A stretch of DNA of 64,000 nucleotides, from contig NZ_CP017696.1 of assembly GCF_002715865.1 (NCBI RefSeq), positions 620,001-684,000 of the forward strand, read 5' to 3'. Below are positions 46,072-56,021 of the stretch, one piece after another; position 1 is the stretch's first letter, and each line of letters begins with the position of its first letter. Both the position numbers and the translations under genes were made by a program. Below the pieces are notes generated by a model. It had not been told where the DNA came from. It saw only the letters and a program-made list of their open reading frames with translations, and searched no databases. The stretch comes from Bifidobacterium asteroides DSM 20089 (GTDB taxonomy: Bacteria > Actinomycetota > Actinomycetes > Actinomycetales > Bifidobacteriaceae).

Positions 46072-48432
46072 ATGGTCACTCAGGAGGGCAGCGTCTGTAG
46101 CAATGATGTCGGCGATCAGGCCCCTTCTGGCTTGTCCTCCAGAGCCCTGGGCTGTGAGGTCAGCGACGATCCGCTCAACCCCCTGATGCCCATCTGGGAG
46201 ATTTGCTCCGCCCATCATCCCGATGAGGACCTGTCCATGCTTCAGCGTGCCTACGATCGGGCCGTGGTCCAGCATGCCGACCAGAGGCGAAAGTCCGGCG
46301 AACCATACATCATCCATCCACTGGCTGTAGCCCAGATTCTGGCCGACCTGGGTATGGGGCCCACGGTGGTCTCGGCCGGTCTTCTGCATGACACTGTGGA
46401 GGACACCGACTACACCCTGGATCAGTGCCGGGACGAGTTCGGCGACACGGTGGCCGGGCTGGTGGACGGGGTCACCAAAATATCGAAGATGGACTACGGC
46501 GATTCGGCCCAGGCCGAGACCATCCGCAAGATGATCGTGGCCATGAGCCGGGATGTTCGCGTCCTGGTGGTCAAGCTGGCCGACCGGGTCCACAACGCCC
46601 GCACCTGGCGCTACGTCAAGGCTTCATCAGCCCAGCGCAAGGCCCGCGAGACCCTGGACGTCTATGCGCCCCTCGCCAACCGACTGGGCATGAACGCCAT
46701 CAAGACCGAGCTGGAGGAGCTCAGCTTCAAGACCCTCTATCCCAAGATCTACAACGAGATCGTGGTCCTGGTCTCCCGCAGGGCCGGCCAGCGTGAGGTC
46801 TACCTGCAGCAGATCCTGGACGAGATCCATGAAGATTTGGATGCCCAGGGCATCAAGGCCCAGGTGACCGGGCGGCCCAAGGACTATTTCAGCATCTACC
46901 AGAAGATGATCGTGCGTGGGCACGATTTCGCCAACATCTATGACCTGGTCGGGGTGCGCATCATCGTGGACACCATCCGTGACTGCTATGCGGCCCTGGG
47001 CGCCGTCCATGCCCGGTGGAGCCCGGTGCCTGGGCGGTTCAAGGACTATATCGCCATGCCCAAGACCAACCGCTACCAGTCCCTGCACACTACTGTGGTG
47101 GGTCCGGGTGGCAAGCCGGTCGAGATTCAGATCCGTACCTGGCAGATGCACCGACGTGCCGAGTTCGGCATCGCCGCCCACTGGAAGTACAAGGAGAACG
47201 GTTCCGCCGGCCGCGAGCTTTCCCAGCCGGACAAGTCCGATGTCAAGCGTGAGCGCCAGGATAAGGAGCTGAGCCAGGAGGACAACCTGACCTGGATCCA
47301 GCAGCTGGCCGACTGGACCAGCGAGACTCCGGACTCCAACGAGTTCCTGGGCTCCCTCAAGGATGACCTGGGCGCGGCCGAGGTCTATGTGTTCACCCCC
47401 AAGGGCAAGATCATCTCCCTGCCGGCCGACTCCACACCCGTGGACTTCGCTTATGCCGTCCACACCGAGGTGGGCCACAGAACCATGGGCGCGCGTGTCA
47501 ACGGCCGTCTGGTTCCTCTGGACACCAAGCTGCGCAACGGGGACACGGTGGAGATTCTGACCAGCAAGTCGGACACCGATGGGCCTTCGCGCGACTGGCT
47601 CAGTTTCGCCAAGAGCCCCCGTGCCCGCAGCAAGATCCGTCAGTGGTTCAGCAAGGAGCGCCGTTCGGAAACCATCGAGGAGGGCAAGGACGAGCTGATC
47701 CGCGCCATGCGCAAGCGGAACCTTCCCGTGGCCACCCTGCTGACCCCCGAAGCCATGGTGGGAGCTGCTGACGAGCTCAATTATCCCAATGAGAATGCGG
47801 TCTATGCCGCCATTGGCGATGGACAGGTCTCCACCCAGAACGTGATTTCGCGTCTGGTCCATGACGCTGGCCGGTCAGCCCTTGAGGACGAGGTGGAGCA
47901 GGAGGCCATCCCCCTGCAGCGGGTTACCAAGTCCAGTCGGCCGGAGACTTCCCAGGGCATCTCGGTCAAGGGCGTGGACGATGTCTGGGTCAAACTGGCC
48001 CGTTGCTGCACCCCAGTGCCGGGAGACCCTATCACCGGGTTCATCACCCGCAACCAGGGGGTCTCGGTTCACCGGTCCGACTGTCAGAATTTGCTGGAGT
48101 TGCGCAAAAAGCAGCCCGAACGGATCATCGAGGTCGCCTGGACGGGCAAACAGGGCACTTTTATGGTCCAGATCCAGGTGGAGGCCCTGGACAGGCCACA
48201 CCTGCTCTCGGACATCACCCAGGTGCTGTCCGACCATGGGGTCAACATTCTGTCGGGCAGCCAGTCCACAGGCCGTGATCGGGTGGCCGTCAGCCAGTTT
48301 GTCTTCGAGATGGGCGACCCCCAGCATCTGAACACACTCCTGTCGGCCGTCAGGAAGATCGATGGGGTCTTCGATGCCTACCGGCTCACCGGAGCCAAAG
48401 GCTCGACCAGTCCCCATATGCGGGCCATCTGA
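46072..48432 (+). CDS. rel: Bifunctional (p)ppGpp synthetase/hydrolase Rel
   Basis: 786 residues. HD hydrolase domain (HPLAVAQILADLG, LLHDTVEDT), synthetase domain (RGHDFANIYDLVGVRIIVDT, KDYIAMPKTNRYQSLHTTV), TGS domain (VYVFTPKGKIISLPADSTPVDFAYAVHTEVG) and C-terminal ACT domain (DRPHLLSDITQVLSDHGVNIL). Makes and degrades (p)ppGpp on stalled ribosomes. GGAGG six bases before the ATG. The HD core and synthetase catalytic regions are complete, so both activities are expected. A second, small synthetase is at 7358-8107. Confidence 0.97.
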   Translation: MVTQEGSVCSNDVGDQAPSGLSSRALGCEVSDDPLNPLMPIWEICSAHHPDEDLSMLQRAYDRAVVQHADQRRKSGEPYIIHPLAVAQILADLGMGPTVVSAGLLHDTVEDTDYTLDQCRDEFGDTVAGLVDGVTKISKMDYGDSAQAETIRKMIVAMSRDVRVLVVKLADRVHNARTWRYVKASSAQRKARETLDVYAPLANRLGMNAIKTELEELSFKTLYPKIYNEIVVLVSRRAGQREVYLQQILDEIHEDLDAQGIKAQVTGRPKDYFSIYQKMIVRGHDFANIYDLVGVRIIVDTIRDCYAALGAVHARWSPVPGRFKDYIAMPKTNRYQSLHTTVVGPGGKPVEIQIRTWQMHRRAEFGIAAHWKYKENGSAGRELSQPDKSDVKRERQDKELSQEDNLTWIQQLADWTSETPDSNEFLGSLKDDLGAAEVYVFTPKGKIISLPADSTPVDFAYAVHTEVGHRTMGARVNGRLVPLDTKLRNGDTVEILTSKSDTDGPSRDWLSFAKSPRARSKIRQWFSKERRSETIEEGKDELIRAMRKRNLPVATLLTPEAMVGAADELNYPNENAVYAAIGDGQVSTQNVISRLVHDAGRSALEDEVEQEAIPLQRVTKSSRPETSQGISVKGVDDVWVKLARCCTPVPGDPITGFITRNQGVSVHRSDCQNLLELRKKQPERIIEVAWTGKQGTFMVQIQVEALDRPHLLSDITQVLSDHGVNILSGSQSTGRDRVAVSQFVFEMGDPQHLNTLLSAVRKIDGVFDAYRLTGAKGSTSPHMRAI

Positions 48433-48551
48433 CCTTCCTCTGCGCTCTTGTGACGGCGTCCTTCATACCGTTCTTTCGAACCAATCACTTGCTCCCGGCC
48501 TTGAAAATCTGCTGTGCCGGAATCTGATAGACGGTTATTAACGGTGATTAC

Positions 48552-48588
48552 AGAAGAACCCCCGGCGGTCAATGACCAAGCCGGGGGT
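48552..48588 (-). terminator. Terminator after the DUF349 gene
   Basis: ACCCCCGGC (minus strand, 48588-48580) pairs with GCCGGGGGT (48566-48558), with an inner GGTC/GACC stem and tail TTCTTC. It ends transcription from the gene at 48610-50151. Confidence 0.75.
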
Positions 48589-48609
48589 CCTACCAGCGGA
48601 AATGGGTGA

Positions 48610-50151
48610 TTAGCGCACGGCGTTCATCCATTGCTCCTTGGTGGCTTTCTCGGCTTCAAGCTCCTGTCTCTTGGCCGGATCCTGCTCGGCGGCGATCCGC
48701 CGGTCCAAATCCTCAAGTTGAGTGGCCAGCTGCTGCTCGAAGCTGGAGACGCGGGCATCGGCCTCGGGGTCGGACTGATTCCAGGCGGCATCCTCCACGG
48801 CCTTGATCTGCCGGTCTACGGCATCCATCCTGCCCTCGATCCGACGCACGTCGTCACGGGGGACGAAGCCGATGGCGTCCCATTCCTCTTGGATCTTGGC
48901 CAGTTCCTGCCGGGCCTGCTTGGCGGCCTTGGTGTCCTTGACGGGCAGCAGGGCTTCGGCCTTGGCCACCAAGGCCTCTTTCTTGGTCAGGTTCTCCCGC
49001 TCGTTGACCGAAGTCTTGTCACGGTCGGCCTGACGGGCGTTGAAGAAGACATCCGCGGCCTGACGGAACCGAGCCCAGAGGGCGTCATCATCCTGGCGTC
49101 CTGCCCGTCCGGCCTGCTTCCAGCGGTCCATGAGCTCATTGAACTGGTGGGAGGTGGGTCCCCAGTCGGTCGAGTCCTTGATCTGGTCGGCCTCGGCGAT
49201 GATCTCCTCCTTGATCCGCTTGGTCTCGGACCGCTGGGCATCACGCTGCTGCGCCCACTTGCGGCGGGCCTGGTTGAAGGTGGTACGGGCGGATGAGAAG
49301 CGCTTCCAGAGTGCGTCCGCGTCGGCCTTGTCGATACGGATGGTGGTGCGCTGGTGCTGCTGCCACTGCTCGAAGAGGGAACGGAACTTGTCCGCCGTGG
49401 AACGCCAGTTGGTGGAGTCGCCCAGGGATGCGGCCAGCTCTTCGGCCTTCTCTACAATGGCGGTCCGCTCCTTGATGGCCTTGGCCATGGCGTCCTTGCG
49501 GGCCTGCGCCAGCTCATCCTTGCGGGCCTTCCCCTGTTCAGCCAGCTGATCCAGCTGCGTACGCAGGGCGGCGAGGTCACCGACCGCCTCGGGCTTGTCG
49601 GTCTCCTCCTTGAGCGAGGTAATGGACTCGTCGATCTCGTGGGCCTTGATCTTGGGGCTGCGCAGCCTGGAGGCGAAGAGGTTCAGCTTCTCCTTGAGGT
49701 CCAGGTATCGGCGGGCATAGAGGTTCAGGGCCTCCTTGGCATCAGCGTTGGGGAACTGGCCCACCTGGCGTTCCTGGTCGCCCTCGCGAACGAAGACGTT
49801 GCCTTGCTCGTCCACCCTGCCGAAGGCTTCTGCCTTCTCAATCTCTTCCTGGCTGTAGGTGGGAGCGGCCGGGGCGGCCTTGACGTGAGGGGCCTTGTGG
49901 GCCAGAGCTGCTGGCGAGGGGACTGCCTTGGGCTTTGCTGGCTTAGGCGCGGCAGGTGCTGGTGCTGGAGCAGGCGCTTCGGCGGTTGCAGGCTGAGGCT
50001 CAGCCGGTACCTGTGCGGTCTGTCCGGGGGCAGCCTGTTCCTGCCCGGCTTCGGGCGTCGTCGCAGCAGCGACCTGGCCCTCCGCGTCCGCGGTGTGCTC
50101 CTCCTGCGGTGTCGGGGTATTCTCGGGTGTGATGGCGGTGTTGTCGGCCAT
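48610..50151 (-). CDS. DUF349 repeat protein
   Basis: 513 residues. A Pro/Ala/Gln-rich N-terminal ~110 residues is followed by a long, highly charged helical body with several DUF349 repeats; WRSTADKFRSLFEQWQQ, DADALWKRFSSARTTFNQAR and DDALWARFRQAADVFFNARQ are the signature W-x-F/LW-x-RF pattern. Strong coiled-coil character runs throughout. DUF349 proteins are conserved in actinobacteria without a defined role. AAGGAG before ATG 50151 fixes the start; an in-frame start at 50205 lies nearly in the divergent hisS promoter. Confidence 0.88.
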   Translation of the reverse strand: MADNTAITPENTPTPQEEHTADAEGQVAAATTPEAGQEQAAPGQTAQVPAEPQPATAEAPAPAPAPAAPKPAKPKAVPSPAALAHKAPHVKAAPAAPTYSQEEIEKAEAFGRVDEQGNVFVREGDQERQVGQFPNADAKEALNLYARRYLDLKEKLNLFASRLRSPKIKAHEIDESITSLKEETDKPEAVGDLAALRTQLDQLAEQGKARKDELAQARKDAMAKAIKERTAIVEKAEELAASLGDSTNWRSTADKFRSLFEQWQQHQRTTIRIDKADADALWKRFSSARTTFNQARRKWAQQRDAQRSETKRIKEEIIAEADQIKDSTDWGPTSHQFNELMDRWKQAGRAGRQDDDALWARFRQAADVFFNARQADRDKTSVNERENLTKKEALVAKAEALLPVKDTKAAKQARQELAKIQEEWDAIGFVPRDDVRRIEGRMDAVDRQIKAVEDAAWNQSDPEADARVSSFEQQLATQLEDLDRRIAAEQDPAKRQELEAEKATKEQWMNAVR

Positions 50152-50219
50152 GGCCAGCTCCTTAGGCTTGTGTGTTGGAGAGATCGCAAAATATGGCAAT
50201 ACCATTTTCCTTGACCTCC

Positions 50220-50230
50220 TATAGTATAGG
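50220..50230 (+). promoter_or_regulatory. Probable -10 of hisS
   Basis: TATAGT (50220-50225) and overlapping TATAGG (50225-50230) lie 5-10 bases before the hisS ATG (50236). The spacing implies a very short or absent leader, with no ribosome binding site and no T-box. Confidence 0.45.
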
Positions 50231-50235
50231 TTCTT

Positions 50236-51621
50236 ATGGCAAAAGGCACATCTCTATCCGGTTTCCCTGAATGGCTTCCTTCGCAAAGAGTGGTGGAGCA
50301 GCGAATCCTCGACACGCTCCGCAAGGTCTTTGAGTTAAACGGCTACATCGGCATTGAGACCAGGGCCGTGGAAGAGGGATCCAGCCTGCTCAAGAAGGGG
50401 GAGACCAGCAAGGAGATCTACCTGCTCTCCCGCCTTCAGGATCTGGGTCAGGAAAAGGATGTGCCGGTGGAACGCCGGTTGGGCCTGCATTTTGACCTGA
50501 CTGTGCCGCTCAGCCGTTACGTGGTGGAGCACAGCAACGACTTGACCTTCCCCTTCAAGCGCTGGCAGATTCAGAAGGTCTGGCGGGGGGAGCGCCCCCA
50601 GGAGGGACGGTTCAGGGAGTTCGTCCAGGCCGATATTGATGTGATCGGCAATGGGGAGCTGCCCGACCACTATGAGGTCGAGGTGCCCCTGGTCATGCTG
50701 AGCGCCCTGGAGGAGCTGCGGGCCTTTGGACTTCCCAAGCCCACGGTGCATGCCAACAACCGCAAGCTTTCCGAGGGATTCTACCGGGGTCTGGGCTTGG
50801 AGGACGTCGAGGGCGTCCTGCGCGAGATCGACAAGCTGGACAAGATCGGCCCTGACGAGGTGGCCAGCCTGCTGGTCAGTGAATGCGGCGCCGATGAAGA
50901 CCAGGCCAGAGCCTGCCTGGATCTGGCCGAGCTGACCGCCGACGATGGCAAGCAGCTGCGTCAGCGGTTCGATGCCCTTGTCGACAAGGTTGGCATCGAC
51001 AAGCAGTCTCCTTCATACGCTCTGGCCATTGAAGGACTGGGGACGCTGGCCATGATCATCGACGAGGCCGCCCGCATCCGGCCGGGCTCGGTCATCGCCG
51101 ATCTGAAAATTGCCCGTGGTTTGGACTACTACACAGGCTCGGTCTACGAGACCTTCCTGGAGGGGGCGCAGTCCCTGGGATCCATCTGCTCCGGCGGCCG
51201 CTATGACAACCTGGCCAGCCAGGGCAACCGCACCTATCCCGGTGTGGGGTTGTCCATCGGGCTCTCACGTCTGCTCTCCTACCTGCTGGCCCATGGGGTC
51301 CAGGCCTCCCGGGTCTCCCCGGCGGCGGTCATGGTCGCTGTCTGGGACGAGGAGGATCGCACACTCAGCAACCACATCGCCCAGGACCTGCGTGCCCGGG
51401 GGATTGCCGCTGATGTGGCTCCCACCGCGGCCAAGATCGGCAAGCAGATCCGCTATGCCGACCACCTGGGCATCCCCTATGTCTGGTTCCCAGCCAAGGA
51501 GGGCCAGCAGGAGGGCGACCAGGTCAAGAACATCATTACCGGCGAACAGATTCCGGCTGACCTGGTGTCGTGGACGCCGGATAGCCTGTATGCCCGGCAG
51601 AGTGTGGAATACCAGGCCTGA
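50236..51621 (+). CDS. hisS: Histidyl-tRNA synthetase
   Basis: 461 residues. Class II synthetase charging tRNA-His. Motif 1 near FELNGYIGIETRAVEEGSSL, motif 2 KRWQIQKVWRGERPQEGRFREFVQADIDVIG, the His-binding block ARGLDYYTGSVYE and motif 3 GVGLSIGLSRLLSYL are all present. A C-terminal anticodon-binding domain closes it. ATG 50236 is close to the probable -10 element, so the mRNA may be leaderless. Followed by aspS after about 40 bases, a common pairing. Confidence 0.96.
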   Translation: MAKGTSLSGFPEWLPSQRVVEQRILDTLRKVFELNGYIGIETRAVEEGSSLLKKGETSKEIYLLSRLQDLGQEKDVPVERRLGLHFDLTVPLSRYVVEHSNDLTFPFKRWQIQKVWRGERPQEGRFREFVQADIDVIGNGELPDHYEVEVPLVMLSALEELRAFGLPKPTVHANNRKLSEGFYRGLGLEDVEGVLREIDKLDKIGPDEVASLLVSECGADEDQARACLDLAELTADDGKQLRQRFDALVDKVGIDKQSPSYALAIEGLGTLAMIIDEAARIRPGSVIADLKIARGLDYYTGSVYETFLEGAQSLGSICSGGRYDNLASQGNRTYPGVGLSIGLSRLLSYLLAHGVQASRVSPAAVMVAVWDEEDRTLSNHIAQDLRARGIAADVAPTAAKIGKQIRYADHLGIPYVWFPAKEGQQEGDQVKNIITGEQIPADLVSWTPDSLYARQSVEYQA

Positions 51622-51660
51622 CGCAGGGGCAGGCCGAGCATTATGGAGGTACAGGAAAGC

Positions 51661-53463
51661 ATGGGCCAGTCGGCTTACAGAACGAGCTACGCCACGGATG
51701 TCACTGAAGATATGGTCGGTCGCCAGGTGACGGTGGCCGGGTGGGTGGATCGCCGCCGTGATCACGGAGGCGTGGCCTTCATCGACCTGCGTGACCGTTC
51801 CGGTCTGGTGCAGATTGTCATCTATGACGAGGAAGAGGCCCGCCCCCTGCGCAGCGAGTACGTGATCCAGGTCACCGGCAAGGTTCGCGAACGCCCCGAG
51901 GGCAATGACAACGAGCACCTGTCCACCGGGCACATCGAGATCGTGGCCGACAGGATCGAGGTTCTGGCCAAGTCGGCCGCCCTGCCCTTCCAGGTGTCCA
52001 CAGCCCTGGAGAACGAGGCCGAGAACAAGCTGCCCGGCGAGGATGTGAGGCTGCGCTACCGTTATCTGGACCTGCGTCGGCCATCCATGCAGCACAACAT
52101 CCGTCTGAGGGCCGCCATGAACCGTGCCGCCCGTGCCGCCCTGGACAAGATGGACTTCTGTGAGATCGAGACGCCGACCCTGATCAAGTCCACCCCTGAG
52201 GGTGCCCGAGACTTCCTGGTGCCGGCACGTCTGGTGCCCGGGTCCTGGTATGCCCTGCCGCAGTCCCCCCAGCTGCTCAAGCAGCTGCTGATGGTGGGTG
52301 GCTTCGAGCGTTACTACCAGATCGCCCGCTGCTACCGCGACGAGGACTTCCGTGCCGACAGGCAGCCCGAGTTCACGCAGCTGGACATCGAGATGAGCTT
52401 TGCCTCCCAGGAGGACGTCATGGCCATGGCCGAGCAGGTCATCGCCGAGGTCTGGAAGGCTGCGGGATTCGAGGTCAGTCTGCCCATCCCCAGGATCAGC
52501 TGGCAGGAGGCCATGGACAAGTATGGCTCCGACAAGCCTGACCTGCGCTTCGGCAACCCCATCGTCGAGCTGACCGACTATTTCAAGGACACGCCTTTCC
52601 GGGTCTTCCAGGCCCCTTATGTAGGCGCCGTGGTCTACCAGGGTGCGGCCAACCTGCCCCGCAGGCAATTCGATGCCTGGCAGGAGTGGGCCCGCCAGCG
52701 GGGTGCCAAGGGTCTGGCATACGTCCAGTTCACCGGCGACGGCACCCTCAAGGGCCCCGTGGCCAAGAACCTGTCCGATGCCGAGCGTCAGGGTCTCAAG
52801 GATGCTGTGGGAGCCTCGGATGGAGATGCCGTCTTCTTCGCCGCCGGTCCCCGTGAGGCCTCGCAGACCCTGCTGGGTGCGGCCCGTGTGGAGATCGCCC
52901 GTCGCCAGGGGCTGCTCAAGCCCGACGAATTCGCCCTGACCTGGGTGGTGGACTTCCCGCTCTTCAAGCCCACTGACGACCCGGACGACGACGATGTGGC
53001 CGTGGGCCATTCCAAGTGGACCTCCATGCACCACCCCTTCACCATGCCCTCGGCCGATTGGATCGACCGCTTCGACAAGGATCCCGAGCACGCCATGAGC
53101 GACTCCTACGACATCGTCTGCAACGGCGAGGAGATGGGCGGCGGCTCGGTGCGTATCCACCGCGACGACATTCAGGACCGGATCTTCAAGGTGCTGGGCA
53201 TCGGTCCCGAGGAGGCCCAGGAGAAGTTCGGCTTCCTGCTGGATGCATTCAAGTACGGCGCTCCGCCCCATGCGGGCATCGCCTTCGGCTGGGACAGGAC
53301 CGCACAGATCCTGACGGGAGCCGACTCCATCCGTGATGTCATCGCCTTCCCCAAGTCCGGCGGCGGCCAGGATCCCATGACAGGGGCTCCTGCGCCCATC
53401 TCCGACCAGCAACGCGCCGAGACCGGTGTGGACTGGGAGCCGGATCAGGAGGATGCTGACTGA
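51661..53463 (+). CDS. aspS: Aspartyl-tRNA synthetase
   Basis: 600 residues, bacterial-type. N-terminal OB anticodon-binding fold ([26 protein letters not shown]), motif 2 [33 protein letters not shown], the bacterial GAD insertion domain (about 290-420) and motif 3 GIAFGWDRT. Start 51661 has AGGA close before it; ATG 51643 is the alternative. Actinobacterial enzymes lacking AsnRS often charge tRNA-Asn too, but that cannot be read from this sequence alone. Confidence 0.95.
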   Translation: MGQSAYRTSYATDVTEDMVGRQVTVAGWVDRRRDHGGVAFIDLRDRSGLVQIVIYDEEEARPLRSEYVIQVTGKVRERPEGNDNEHLSTGHIEIVADRIEVLAKSAALPFQVSTALENEAENKLPGEDVRLRYRYLDLRRPSMQHNIRLRAAMNRAARAALDKMDFCEIETPTLIKSTPEGARDFLVPARLVPGSWYALPQSPQLLKQLLMVGGFERYYQIARCYRDEDFRADRQPEFTQLDIEMSFASQEDVMAMAEQVIAEVWKAAGFEVSLPIPRISWQEAMDKYGSDKPDLRFGNPIVELTDYFKDTPFRVFQAPYVGAVVYQGAANLPRRQFDAWQEWARQRGAKGLAYVQFTGDGTLKGPVAKNLSDAERQGLKDAVGASDGDAVFFAAGPREASQTLLGAARVEIARRQGLLKPDEFALTWVVDFPLFKPTDDPDDDDVAVGHSKWTSMHHPFTMPSADWIDRFDKDPEHAMSDSYDIVCNGEEMGGGSVRIHRDDIQDRIFKVLGIGPEEAQEKFGFLLDAFKYGAPPHAGIAFGWDRTAQILTGADSIRDVIAFPKSGGGQDPMTGAPAPISDQQRAETGVDWEPDQEDAD

Positions 53464-53607
53464 GCGCATTCCGTCACTGATCGACGAGAGTCCAAGAGGG
53501 CTGGAATCCTGCGGGGTCCTGGCCCTTATCGTTTACGCCTGTCTATGCGTTGCCAGGTCAATCAGTTGCGCTCGGCCAAGGTCTCTGTTTTCAGGAGGAC
53601 CGTTTCT

Positions 53608-54462
53608 ATGGCCGTTACGCAACAAAGGATGAGTAAACTGCCCAATATGAGCGAAACAACCAAACATCCGTCGGAGCGGATTCTGCCGGAGAGACCGGTC
53701 TCGGATCTCCCCGCCAAGGACAAGTCCGGGCCGCTGGTCGAGCTGGCCCACGTCGAGAAGCATTTTGGCAGCCTGCATGTCCTCAAGGACATCAACCTGC
53801 AGGTCGAAACCGGCGAAGTGCTGGTGGTGGTCGGACCCTCAGGCTCCGGCAAGTCAACCATGTGCCGGACCATCAATCGCCTGGAGTCCATCGACTCCGG
53901 TGTCATCAGGATCGAGGGGGAGCCCCTGCCGCAGGAGGGACGCGACCTGGCTCGGCTCAGGGCCGAGGTGGGCATGGTCTTCCAGTCATTCAACCTGTTC
54001 GCCAACAAGACCATCCTGGAGAACATGACCCTGGCACCCATCAAGGTGCGCCATATGCCAAAGAAGGACGCCGAGGACCTGGCCATGGACCTGTTGGCCC
54101 GTGTGGGTGTGGAATCACAGGCCTCCAAGATGCCCTCCCAGCTCTCAGGCGGTCAGCAGCAGCGTGTGGCCATAGCCCGTGCCCTGGCCATGCAGCCCAA
54201 AATCATGCTCTTCGACGAGCCCACATCTGCGCTGGACCCGGAGATGGTCAACGAGGTGCTGGACGTCATGATCCAGCTGGCCCAGGAGGGCATGACCATG
54301 ATCTGCGTGACCCATGAGATGGGCTTTGCCCGTCAGGCAGCCGACCATATCGTCTTCATGGCCGATGGGCGGATTCTGGAGAAGGACGACCCCGACGACT
54401 TCTTCGACCACCCCAAGACCCAGCGGGCCGCCGACTTCCTGTCCAAGATTCTGACCCACTGA
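53608..54462 (+). CDS. gluA: Glutamate/polar amino-acid ABC transporter ATPase
   Basis: About 284 residues from ATG 53608 (AGGAGG nine bases before); ATG 53647 is a shorter alternative. Walker [11 protein letters not shown]-loop VFQSFNLF, signature [15 protein letters not shown], Walker [15 protein letters not shown] and switch His in VCVTHEMGF place it in the polar amino-acid uptake family (GlnQ/GluA). It is the first gene of a complete operon with binding protein and two permeases, the actinobacterial gluABCD order. The region 53464-53607 holds its leader; no clear promoter was resolved. Confidence 0.9.
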   Translation: MAVTQQRMSKLPNMSETTKHPSERILPERPVSDLPAKDKSGPLVELAHVEKHFGSLHVLKDINLQVETGEVLVVVGPSGSGKSTMCRTINRLESIDSGVIRIEGEPLPQEGRDLARLRAEVGMVFQSFNLFANKTILENMTLAPIKVRHMPKKDAEDLAMDLLARVGVESQASKMPSQLSGGQQQRVAIARALAMQPKIMLFDEPTSALDPEMVNEVLDVMIQLAQEGMTMICVTHEMGFARQAADHIVFMADGRILEKDDPDDFFDHPKTQRAADFLSKILTH

Positions 54463-54484
54463 AGCAGGAGGGAAGCGTATCCGC

Positions 54485-55336
54485 ATGAATGCAAGCATGC
54501 ATGGCATGGGCCAGCCGTTGAAACGGCTGGTCAGGAATCTGACCGCGATCCTGTGTGCTCTGGGTTGCCTGGTCTCCCTGGCGGCCTGCGGCTCCGACAA
54601 GGAGGCAGGCAAGATCCGCGTGGGCATCAAGTTCGACCAGCCTGGTCTGGGCTTTAAGAAGGCCGGGACCTATGTGGGCTTCGACGTGGACGTGGCCACC
54701 TACATCGCCGACAAGCTGGGTTACAGCCCCGACGACATCGTCTGGAAGGAGGCCCCCTCCAAGCAGCGTGAGGCCATGCTCCAGAACGGTGACGTGGACA
54801 TGATTCTGGCCTCTTATTCCATAACGGACGAGCGCAAGCGGGCCGTTTCCTTCGCTGGTCCTTACATCGTGGCTGGGCAGGACCTGCTGGTCCGCAAGGA
54901 GGATCATCAGATCCGCGGCCCCGAGGACCTCAACGGCAAGCGACTGTGTTCGGTGACCGGATCCACCTCGGCTGTCACCGTCAAGAAGCGGTTCGCCAAG
55001 GAGGTCCAGCTGATGGAACAGCCGGGCTATGCCGAATGCGCCACGGCCCTATTCTCCGGCATTGTCGATGCGGTCACCACCGACGACATCATCCTGGCCG
55101 GTCTGGCCTCCGCCTCCCGTGGAAGGCTGCGGCTGGTCGGCAAGCCCTTCACCCAGGAGTATTACGGGGTGGGTATTAAGAAGGGCGATACCAAGCTGGC
55201 CCACAAGATCAACGCGGCCCTGGCCGACATGGAGGCCAACGGCTCCTGGCAGCGGGCGCTGGAGAACAACACCCGGGGCACCCATTACAAACCCGACCCG
55301 CGATACAACCCGCCCAAGCCCAAGGAAGGAGAGTGA
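54485..55336 (+). CDS. gluB: Glutamate-binding lipoprotein of the ABC transporter
   Basis: 283 residues. Signal peptide with a lipobox LAAC, so Cys near residue 35 is lipidated and the protein stays on the outer face of the membrane. The SBP_bac_3 fold follows (VGIKFDQPGLGFKKAGTYVGFDVDVATYIADKLGY, MILASYSITDERKRAVSFAGPY). The Pro-rich tail is surface exposed. It delivers substrate to GluC/GluD. Glutamate is inferred from the GluABCD family match; glutamine or aspartate are possible. Confidence 0.92.
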   Translation: MNASMHGMGQPLKRLVRNLTAILCALGCLVSLAACGSDKEAGKIRVGIKFDQPGLGFKKAGTYVGFDVDVATYIADKLGYSPDDIVWKEAPSKQREAMLQNGDVDMILASYSITDERKRAVSFAGPYIVAGQDLLVRKEDHQIRGPEDLNGKRLCSVTGSTSAVTVKKRFAKEVQLMEQPGYAECATALFSGIVDAVTTDDIILAGLASASRGRLRLVGKPFTQEYYGVGIKKGDTKLAHKINAALADMEANGSWQRALENNTRGTHYKPDPRYNPPKPKEGE

Positions 55337-55337
55337 G

Positions 55338-56015
55338 ATGTCAACCATCATCGAGCTGTTTTCCGACTACGACATTCCAGCTGCCTTTTGGGTCAACATC
55401 CAGCTGACCCTTTGGTCGGCCCTCTTCTCACTGGTCCTGGGCATCATACTGGTGATCATGCGCATCTCGCCCATCTCCTCCCTGCGGGCCGTCGGACGAG
55501 GGTATGTGGAGTTCTTCCAGAACATGCCACTGACCATCATCATGGTCTTCATGGTCCTGGGGGCCTTCGCCCAGCTCAAGATCAGCTTCTCGCCGGAATT
55601 CTCCGTCAACTTCTTCTGGCTGGCGGTCACGGGCCTGTCCCTGTATACGGCGGCCTTCGTCTGCGAGTCCCTGCGCTCAGGCATCAACACAGTGCCTCTG
55701 GGCCAGGCCGAGGCGGCACGTGCCCTGGGGTTGAGCTTCTTCCAGTCGGCCTCACAGATCATTCTGCCCCAGGCCTTCCGCGGGTCGGTGGCGCCCCTGG
55801 GCAACACCTTCATCGCCCTGCTGAAGAACTCCACCGTGGCCGCGGCCGCTTCCGTGGCCTCCGAGAGTTCCTCCCTGATGAGCGAGATGATCGAGTTCCA
55901 TGCCAACGCCATCGTGGCCATCTTCCTGATCTTCGCCTTGGGCTACGTGATTCTGGTGCTGCCCATCGGGGCTTTGACCACGTATCTGTCCAACAAGCTG
56001 GCAGTGAGGAGGTGA
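55338..56015 (+). CDS. gluC: Glutamate ABC transporter permease GluC
   Basis: 225 residues with about five hydrophobic helices and the EAA loop AEAARALGLSFFQSASQIILPQAFRG, which docks the ATPase. GGAG precedes the ATG; it starts one base after the gluB stop. Inner-membrane channel subunit working with GluD. Confidence 0.92.
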   Translation: MSTIIELFSDYDIPAAFWVNIQLTLWSALFSLVLGIILVIMRISPISSLRAVGRGYVEFFQNMPLTIIMVFMVLGAFAQLKISFSPEFSVNFFWLAVTGLSLYTAAFVCESLRSGINTVPLGQAEAARALGLSFFQSASQIILPQAFRGSVAPLGNTFIALLKNSTVAAAASVASESSSLMSEMIEFHANAIVAIFLIFALGYVILVLPIGALTTYLSNKLAVRR

Positions 56016-56021
56016 GCGGCC